This document shows positions 15,274 through 20,146 of a stretch of 20,146 nucleotides of DNA, in pieces. Each line of letters begins with the position of its first letter. Position 1 is the stretch's first letter. The notes beneath the pieces were generated by a model. It saw nothing but the letters and a program-made list of their open reading frames with translations, was not told where the DNA came from and did no database searches. Location of the stretch: positions 5,873-26,018 of the forward strand of contig DKBB01000227.1 in NCBI GenBank assembly GCA_002451015.1, in the 5' to 3' direction. This DNA is from Acidobacteria bacterium UBA6911. GTDB lineage: Bacteria; Acidobacteriota; UBA6911. The position numbers and the translations under genes are program-made.

Positions 15274-15879
15274 CTAGTAAGAGCCTGCGCCCAACAGGGT
15301 ATCCAGTGTCGTGAATTCTACACCCGCCTGACGTAAATTGTTCAGCGCTGCTCTTTCCGTCTGGGGCGATAGAGCCTTGATGACATCGGTGATCAATACA
15401 GTCTGTACTCCTTCGCGACGAAGTCCAAGGCATGCCGACTGCACGCAATATTCCGTGGCCACGCCGAATACGATAGCTCGAGGAGGCAGTATCCGCAAAA
15501 GGCGCTCGATCACGGGATTACTGAATACGTCCAAAGTCTTCTTTTCTACGATGATCTGAAGATGTTTCCGCACATCCTCTATCAGATTTCTATCTATCGC
15601 TTGATTTTTTAATACCAGCGGATAGGGCAAGAGTGTTTCATCCAGTTTTCGTTGCCCTTCGGTCCCCTCAACACAATGAGCCGGGAACTGTTCGAATTCG
15701 GGGTCCTCTGGAGTATGCGCATCGGCGGTTGAAAGGATATGCACTTCGTTCTTTTTAGCAAATTCAAACAAACGCCTTAATTTAGGAATGAGCCGTTCTG
15801 CACCAGGGACGTATAGTGCCCCTTTGGGAAGCATGAAATCCCTTTGCGTGTCAATATCCGCAAAAAATATTCTATCCAT
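15274..15879 (-). CDS. Nicotinamidase / isochorismatase-family cysteine hydrolase
   Basis: 201 aa, cytoplasmic. The catalytic triad of the family is visible: D10 in DTQRDF (10-15), a Lys at 113/114 and C145 in GVATEYCVQSA. The metal-site pattern of nicotinamidases is also present: D53 and H55 (TADAHTPEDPEF) and H68 (FPAHCVEGT). This favours nicotinamide to nicotinate conversion in NAD salvage (PncA role) over other family reactions. Start: GAGGGG lies 8 nt before ATG 15879, and a TATAAT box is at 15904-15909. Co-oriented with hemW 35 nt downstream. I leave the symbol open because substrates vary within the family. Confidence 0.88.
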   Translation of the reverse strand: MDRIFFADIDTQRDFMLPKGALYVPGAERLIPKLRRLFEFAKKNEVHILSTADAHTPEDPEFEQFPAHCVEGTEGQRKLDETLLPYPLVLKNQAIDRNLIEDVRKHLQIIVEKKTLDVFSNPVIERLLRILPPRAIVFGVATEYCVQSACLGLRREGVQTVLITDVIKALSPQTERAALNNLRQAGVEFTTLDTLLGAGSY

Positions 15880-15903
15880 ATTCTTTCCCCTCTTGCTGTG
15901 ACC

Positions 15904-15957
15904 ATTATACCGCCGGCAATAGGTCCAAGCATAGTGCCGTGACTACCCCTCAGTCAA
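15904..15957 (-). promoter_or_regulatory. Candidate promoter(s) for the nicotinamidase-hemW unit
   Basis: On the minus strand a perfect TATAAT lies at 15904-15909, 24 nt before the start codon, but its -35 region is poor. A second possibility just upstream is TTGACT (15952-15957) and TATGCT (15928-15933) with an 18-nt spacer. Either would give a short leader. Confidence 0.35.
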
Positions 15958-16179
15958 AGAAAGGAGGCTGTTGCATTGCAGTTACTGAAAATGTCCAGGA
16001 TCTCTACGGCTGACTCCGACCAGACATTTTTCCGGAGCTGCGGTTCAGAATTACGGATCTGTTAGGACGGAATTTGCCAATCCCCCTCTATAAGTGCTTA
16101 AACATAGTTTATTGCAACTATTCAATAATATTGATGATTTATTGATATTTATTTAATGTATAGGATTAATATTTAATTA

Positions 16180-16201
16180 TCGCGGACAATTGGGATTGAG
16201 G
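16180..16201 (+). repeat. Copy 1 of a GCGGACA-containing direct repeat
   Basis: The core GCGGACA (16182-16188), followed by a pattern matching 16 of 20 positions in copy 2 at 16874-16893. It lies immediately 3' of the stop of the phosphate-binding-like gene. It could be a decayed repeat or insertion-sequence end; similarity is modest. Confidence 0.3.
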
Positions 16202-16205
16202 TTGG

Positions 16206-16640
16206 TTAATTTATTATATTTAAAACTTTTACGGTGTCGTCCAGGTCACTTTTCTTTATAAAACCTATGGCTCCCTTATTGGAAGCAATGAATTTCTTAA
16301 CACCGGCGGCATCCTTTTTAGTTATTGGAAGATCCACGCTGTATTTAATTCTCATATTCAACCAGTACGCCTGCATTTGTACCGAAGTTTTTCCGAACAG
16401 ATTTTGGTAGAAATCCCCGCCCCCATCCAGATTTACAACGATAATTTTATTGCCATTGCTCCAGTTTTTGACCTCGCAGAGGTATATGCCTTTCAGGGCT
16501 TTTTTATTGATGGAAGCCCCGGCCATTTGCTTGTTGGCGACGATTACAAAATCGGAGCTGCTTGACTGTGCGATTATGGGCGCCGTATTCCATGCCATCA
16601 AAAAAACTGCAATCACGGCAATCCCACAGACGATTTTCAT
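16206..16640 (-). CDS. Short periplasmic phosphate-binding-like protein (PstS-like domain)
   Basis: 144 aa. A clear signal peptide covers about 1-24 (hydrophobic GIAVIAVFLMAW, cleavage near IIA-QSSS). The mature part resembles one lobe of phosphate-type ABC transporter binding proteins: VIVANKQM, INKKALKGIYLCEVKNWSNG, the middle block around FYQNLFGKTSVQMQAYW, and SNKGAIGFIKKSDL near the end. Full-length PstS proteins are about twice as long; stand-alone proteins of this size exist and are often found without a transporter, as here. Ligand and partner are unknown. The start has AGGAG and ACAGGA just upstream of ATG 16640. No pst genes are nearby. Confidence 0.8.
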   Translation of the reverse strand: MKIVCGIAVIAVFLMAWNTAPIIAQSSSSDFVIVANKQMAGASINKKALKGIYLCEVKNWSNGNKIIVVNLDGGGDFYQNLFGKTSVQMQAYWLNMRIKYSVDLPITKKDAAGVKKFIASNKGAIGFIKKSDLDDTVKVLNIIN

Positions 16641-16871
16641 ATTCCTGTCTCTCCTGACGACATGCCCTTCTCCGCGGGGAGTTCTACGGTAATTTCCAGG
16701 ATATCTTATCTATCGTCTTCTGATTCTGAAATCATTAAGTAAATTGCCCTGGATGGAGGGTTAAGTTATACGTGAAATGTAAGATGGATTTTCAACGGAA
16801 AATCGGCGATGCACTTCATCTGAATTAATATATTTCTATATTTTACAACTACTTACATAGATATGTCTTAA

Positions 16872-16893
16872 TAGCGGACAGTTAGGAGTGAAG
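16872..16893 (+). repeat. Copy 2 of a GCGGACA-containing direct repeat
   Basis: GCGGACA at 16874-16880 with similar downstream sequence to copy 1 in the same orientation. It lies directly 3' of the stop of the second PfkB gene. The two copies therefore bracket the phosphate-binding-like gene and its upstream region. Confidence 0.3.
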
Positions 16894-16904
16894 GAAGGAA
16901 ATCC

Positions 16905-17894
16905 CTATGATGACAGCCTTCGGCAGGGAAGATGAATATTTTCCTCGACACATTGTAAAATTTCATGAAGCGGGCGGATTCCCGATTGAGCCCCCATATA
17001 CCGGCAACTCAATCCTGCGGCCACGTTGGAAAATGTCATGATGCGATCAAGAGGCCAGTTCTGCAATAATCCGTAAATAAATCCGCCGTGAAAAATATCC
17101 CCGGCGCCTGTTGTATCCACAGCCTTGACTTTTATGCCCGGAAAAACCATGCACTCCCCCCCAACGGAAACAACGGCACCTGCCGCACCGCAGGTCATGA
17201 CTAAAAAACCGTCGAAGGAATTGCATAGAGCACGAAACGACTCACAAACATCCGCAATACCCGTGTATTTCCGGCTGAAATCGGAACTGACGATCAGAAA
17301 ATCAACCTTTTCTATGAGCGCGTCACAATCTGCAACGACTGTGTCCAGATCAATACTGACAGGAATGCCCGTCTCCTGGCACATGGATGCGGCATAAAGG
17401 GCAGCCCGGGAATCATAGCCATCAAGATGCAGTATTTTTCCGGAACAGATTCTTTCATCATCCAGTTCCGACGTTTTAAAATTCAACTTTTCGTTTCTCT
17501 GCCAGAGTATTGTTCTCTCCCCACTTTCGCTGTCGATTATTATAAAAGCAAACTGGGTCGATGTGTTGTTCTCGATCGATATAGATGAAGTATCCAGGAA
17601 TTCCGAGTCAAAATTTTCCAGGAAAATCCTGCCCGGCTCGTCATTACCCACTTTCCCGATGTAATGCGCGTGACAGCCCAGTCGTGAAAGCAACAAAATT
17701 GCGGTAGCCACCTGCCCGCCCGGCAATCTCCCATATTGCAGGATTTCGACCTTTGTATCTATTTTCGGGTATTTAGGCACAACACAAAGGTGATCGACGG
17801 AATTCAGTCCAAATCCGACGACGTCGTATCTTTTCTCTTTAGGAAAAGGCAAATCAAATGTATCCGACGGTGATTTCAGTTTTTTTATCTTCAT
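16905..17894 (-). CDS. PfkB-family carbohydrate kinase
   Basis: 329 aa, ribokinase-like fold. Features: substrate-side GLNSVDHLCVVP (29-40), GGQVATAILLLSRLG (59-73), and the ATP/catalytic signature DTTGAGDIFHGG (260-271) with catalytic D266. It phosphorylates a sugar or related alcohol with ATP; the substrate is unknown. The first 20 or so residues (Lys-, Asp- and Pro-rich) precede the domain and look like a non-conserved extension. No ribosome site is evident before the ATG at 17894, so a later start near residue 14 (TTG) is possible. It differs strongly from the mtnP-linked kinase in this window, so the two are not recent duplicates. Separated by 214 nt from radC upstream and 264 nt from the next gene downstream. 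Confidence 0.9.
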   Translation of the reverse strand: MKIKKLKSPSDTFDLPFPKEKRYDVVGFGLNSVDHLCVVPKYPKIDTKVEILQYGRLPGGQVATAILLLSRLGCHAHYIGKVGNDEPGRIFLENFDSEFLDTSSISIENNTSTQFAFIIIDSESGERTILWQRNEKLNFKTSELDDERICSGKILHLDGYDSRAALYAASMCQETGIPVSIDLDTVVADCDALIEKVDFLIVSSDFSRKYTGIADVCESFRALCNSFDGFLVMTCGAAGAVVSVGGECMVFPGIKVKAVDTTGAGDIFHGGFIYGLLQNWPLDRIMTFSNVAAGLSCRYMGAQSGIRPLHEILQCVEENIHLPCRRLSS

Positions 17895-18108
17895 TTGAGA
17901 AAAGTCTTTATAGCCCGCATTTCTAACCAGCCCAATGTTACCGAGAATCTTGGTGAAAATTCGTGGCAGGTTCTAACAGGACTCCATATCTGTGTGTGTC
18001 TGTCATAAGTGCCGGTTTATGGGAAGTATTCATTGGGTCTCTCCTTTGTGAGAAGTGCGGACCAGGATTTATCCTACAGCGAGGGGTGGTAAAATCACAA
18101 CTGCAGAA

Positions 18109-18759
18109 TCAAACACTATTCAGCCGGCTGTTATCAGAAAAACTGTAGTACCTTTCATGGCCGAATATTATATGGTCCAGCACTCTGATACCAAGGATTT
18201 GCCCTGCGTGGGCAAGGCGTTTCGTACAATCATCGTCTTCCCGGCTGGGGGACGGATCTCCGGAAGGATGGTTATGTATAAATATCAGCGCCGCGGCACT
18301 GTCTCGAACGGCCGGGGCAAACACTTCACGTGGGTGAACAACCGATGTATTCAGACTTCCTATCGACACAAGCACTTCCCGTATCAGCCTGTTTTTGGAA
18401 TTAAGATGAAGAGAATAAAAATGCTCCCTGTTGCAGGAATAAAAACGTGCTCGATATCGTTGAAATAAATCGGAGCTGTTCGAAAAACGCTCTCCGGCCT
18501 TAAATGGCGCAGAACAAACACGAAGCCCAAATTTCATGGCGAAATAAAGCGATCGTGCCTGATTTTCAGATATCCTGCCCGCCTTGCGAATTTCCTCCAG
18601 CGATGCTCCGGCTATTCTCTGTTCGGAGCCGAAATGAAGAAGCAGGCGTCGGGAAGCTACATGCGCGGCGACACTCTTGCCACCGCGACCCAACAGACTG
18701 GACATCAAATCAAGGATATCCTGACTATTTTCCCGGCAAGGATCTTCCGGTCTATTCAT
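18109..18759 (-). CDS. radC: RadC/JAB-domain protein (UPF0758)
   Basis: 216 aa. The N-terminal part (about 15-80) corresponds to the helix-hairpin-helix-like region of the family, though divergent. The C-terminal JAMM/MPN domain (about 95-216) carries the expected metal site: E128 and H162-N-H164-P-S-G with D175 (H-x-H-x10-D). Despite the historic name, a DNA repair role is not established; the domain is a predicted metalloprotease-like fold, often linked to mobile or accessory DNA. The frame is open only a short way upstream with no other start, so ATG 18759 is used; GGA lies about 8 nt before it. A 26-codon frame with a stronger ribosome site overlaps the start region. Confidence 0.9.
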   Translation of the reverse strand: MNRPEDPCRENSQDILDLMSSLLGRGGKSVAAHVASRRLLLHFGSEQRIAGASLEEIRKAGRISENQARSLYFAMKFGLRVCSAPFKAGERFSNSSDLFQRYRARFYSCNREHFYSLHLNSKNRLIREVLVSIGSLNTSVVHPREVFAPAVRDSAAALIFIHNHPSGDPSPSREDDDCTKRLAHAGQILGIRVLDHIIFGHERYYSFSDNSRLNSV

Positions 18760-18980
18760 AAACAGTCCACTGAAAAACTCTCCATTGGCGGTCTCGACCG
18801 GGAGTATGCTTTAAGACACACACCACCGGCAACGACGTCTCCTGAAATTAAAATGATTGAAAGAGGAAATACGCTAAAAAATTATCCGGGAAAAACCACT
18901 TTAGGCCTACAAAGCTTCATTGGAGAAGATAGAGTGAGAGTGAGGTGTGCCGTCACAGGCGTGTCTGTATGTTCCGGCAT

Positions 18981-18995
18981 GCCGTGAGAAACGGC
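18981..18995. terminator. Small hairpin after fabG
   Basis: GCCGT-gagaa-ACGGC, a perfect 5-bp stem, begins 12 nt beyond the fabG stop in the direction of transcription. There is no U-run after it, so it is a weak terminator candidate only. Confidence 0.25.
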
Positions 18996-19007
18996 CTATT
19001 GAGCCCG

Positions 19008-19751
19008 TTAAATCGCCAGCCCGCCATCCACCTGAATAACCTGACCTGTAATATAACCTGCATCATCCGAAAGAAGGAACGCCGCTATTGTTGCGATTTC
19101 TTCCGCCCTCCCGAATCTCCCGAGAGGGATACTTTTTAAAAGATCCGATTTATAGTCTTCCGGCAAATTGCCTGTCATTGCGGTTTCAACAAATCCTAGA
19201 GCCAGTGCATTTACTCTGATGTTCCGGCCTGCGCATTCCTTGGCCAGGGCTTTCGTTAAGCCGACCATTCCTGCCTTGGAAGCGGAATAGTTCACCTGTC
19301 CACTCATACCGTGCAACCCGCTTACCGAGGTGATATTCAGAATGGACCCGGACCGGGCTTTCAGCATGACCGGAGAAACAGCCTTCGATACATTGAAAGC
19401 GCCCTTCAGATTTGTATCGATAACATCATCCCAGTCCTTCTCTTTCATCCTAAGAAGCAAAGTATCCCGGACAATACCGGCATTGTTGACCAGAAAGTCT
19501 ATGGAGCCGAACTGTTCTTTTACTTTCCCTACCATATCCGTAACTGCAGTATAATCAACAACATTGGCTGCAAATGCGAGGGCCCGACTCCCCATCGAGG
19601 AAATCTCCGACACCAGGGATTCCGCCAAATCCTTACTGTGGGCATAATTAAAGGCAATATTGCATCCGCGTCCAGCCAATTCCAGACTAATAGCCCTGCC
19701 GATTCCACGCGTGCCTCCGGAAATTATGGCTGTCCGTCCCTTAAAACTCAT
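19008..19751 (-). CDS. fabG: 3-oxoacyl-[acyl-carrier-protein] reductase (FabG-type SDR)
   Basis: 247 aa, typical length. Classical short-chain dehydrogenase: cofactor motif GGTRGIG (12-18), NNAG (89-92), and the catalytic residues N114 (in IDTNLKG), S142, Y155 and K159 (NYSASK). The family reduces 3-oxoacyl-ACP with NADPH in fatty-acid elongation. The sequence is very FabG-like (GRFGRAEEIA, DAGYITGQVIQVDGG), but no other fab gene is in view, so a related SDR role (for example acetoacetyl-CoA reductase) cannot be ruled out. The ATG at 19751 has a GGGA 9-10 nt upstream. The next gene upstream, a small membrane protein, ends 147 nt away on the same strand. Confidence 0.92.
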   Translation of the reverse strand: MSFKGRTAIISGGTRGIGRAISLELAGRGCNIAFNYAHSKDLAESLVSEISSMGSRALAFAANVVDYTAVTDMVGKVKEQFGSIDFLVNNAGIVRDTLLLRMKEKDWDDVIDTNLKGAFNVSKAVSPVMLKARSGSILNITSVSGLHGMSGQVNYSASKAGMVGLTKALAKECAGRNIRVNALALGFVETAMTGNLPEDYKSDLLKSIPLGRFGRAEEIATIAAFLLSDDAGYITGQVIQVDGGLAI

Positions 19752-19898
19752 ATATTTTTTCCCAGTATGGGTTGTACGCTCTTCCCTGGAATAAGAAATG
19801 ATCCCGGGTATGGTTCAGCCCGGCGGCACCTCGCCGTATGCTGTTTCTCTATAAACTTGTGAATCAAGGTCATTGGACCGGCTTTTTCTAGATTTAAC

Positions 19899-20072
19899 TT
19901 AAAATGGGAAGGGAAACATCAGCCAGCTTGCCAGCATCGAGATAACAACAAACGCACACATCAAAGTAAGAAAATATCGGATGCGCTCTTTCCTGCCTTT
20001 TTTAGCAATAAAGGTAAGGACAAGCGATGTGCAAATACTGAAAATCAGCATCAGTGCAAAATGGTTTTTCAT
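19899..20072 (-). CDS. Small membrane protein, 57 aa, two transmembrane helices
   Basis: 57 codons from ATG 20072 (AGGA about 7 nt upstream) to TAA at 19899-19901. Two hydrophobic stretches, about residues 5-23 and 33-53, are joined by a strongly basic turn (KKGRKERIR, 24-32), predicting a helical hairpin with the loop in the cytoplasm. Its ATG overlaps the stop of the upstream gene as ATGA, which argues for real translation by coupling. The family is not recognised. Confidence 0.72.
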   Translation of the reverse strand: MKNHFALMLIFSICTSLVLTFIAKKGRKERIRYFLTLMCAFVVISMLASWLMFPFPF

Positions 20073-20146
20073 TTTTTCCTGCCCATTGCAATATCAAAGA
20101 CATCGACAACAACCAGCATATTCAAAAGTCCGGCAACGTACAGGAA
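20069..20146 (-). CDS. 3' end of a probable membrane protein (partial)
   Basis: The last 25 codons of a gene that starts beyond the right edge, ending in TGA at 20069-20071. The visible part has a hydrophobic segment (YVAGLLNMLVVVDVF) and a basic end (MGRKK), typical of a membrane protein terminus. The stop overlaps the start of the 57-aa gene by the ATGA arrangement. Too little is visible to name it. Confidence 0.6.
   Translation of the reverse strand, partial: FLYVAGLLNMLVVVDVFDIAMGRKK

Larger units (their letters stand above)
15880..16205. other. Intergenic region, AT-rich in its right half
   Basis: 326 nt with no supported gene. The left part carries the promoter candidates for the hydrolase. 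From about 16080 to 16180 the DNA is very AT-rich and includes the palindrome TCAATA-a-TATTGA (16122-16134). The right end contains one copy of a repeat-like sequence around GCGGACA, described separately. No terminator with a clear stem and U-run was found after the phosphate-binding-like gene. Confidence 0.5.

Noticed and set aside
15239..15448. 70-codon N-terminal extension of hemW
   Set aside because: It runs into the nicotinamidase gene, resembles nothing in HemW, and the family starts at MISGIYIHIPFC.
15976..16065. 29-codon plus-strand frame with AGGAGG 8 nt before a TTG
   Set aside because: Very short and on the opposite strand to its neighbours, with no protein-like features; the Shine-Dalgarno match alone is not enough.
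18044..18060. 12-nt string CTTTGTGAGAAG plus GCGG shared with the minus strand at 11736-11747
   Set aside because: A 12-mer match is expected by chance in 20 kb on two strands, and the surrounding sequence does not align.
1..20146. tRNA, rRNA, CRISPR array or complete insertion sequence
   Set aside because: Intergenic regions were read on both strands; no cloverleaf, repeat-spacer pattern or transposase frame was seen.

Overview
The window looks like chromosomal DNA from a Gram-negative bacterium, most likely a deltaproteobacterium in the broad sense (Desulfobacterota, Syntrophales-like). This rests on gene content and order: a lipid A-type acyltransferase, an endonuclease-type MutL, the mtnP / PfkB kinase / TPR order, HDOD-GGDEF and YcgR-like PilZ proteins. 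It is inference, because no rRNA, tRNA or other marker is present. Base composition is moderate and most genes lie on the minus strand.

Layout, left to right. (1) 1-191: end of an unrecognised plus-strand gene cut by the window edge. (2) 300-4495, minus strand: hisS, mutL and a YcgR-like PilZ protein. (3) 4756-6511, minus strand: two tightly packed genes I do not recognise (116 and 463 aa). (4) 6740-7714, plus strand: an LpxL/HtrB-type acyltransferase with a TTG start and a good sigma70-like promoter, divergent from the unknown pair. (5) 7699-11271, minus strand: mtnP, a possible 48-aa gene, a PfkB kinase and a secreted TPR protein. (6) 11299-14104: an HDOD-GGDEF gene flanked on both sides by non-coding DNA containing strongly structured palindromic elements. 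(7) 14105-15879, minus strand: a nicotinamidase-type hydrolase followed by hemW. (8) 16206-18759, minus strand: a short solitary phosphate-binding-like protein, a second PfkB kinase and RadC. (9) 19008-20146, minus strand: a small membrane protein overlapping the cut end of another, then fabG.

Most genes are housekeeping: translation, mismatch repair, methylthioadenosine salvage, NAD/heme-related metabolism, fatty-acid synthesis and lipid A. A c-di-GMP synthase (HDOD-GGDEF) and a c-di-GMP receptor (PilZ) are both here but about 11 kb apart. No complete mobile element, CRISPR array, tRNA or rRNA was seen. The least explained material is the 463/116-aa gene pair, the palindromic elements around the HDOD-GGDEF gene, the 48-aa ORF between mtnP and the kinase, and the small overlapping membrane genes at the right edge.
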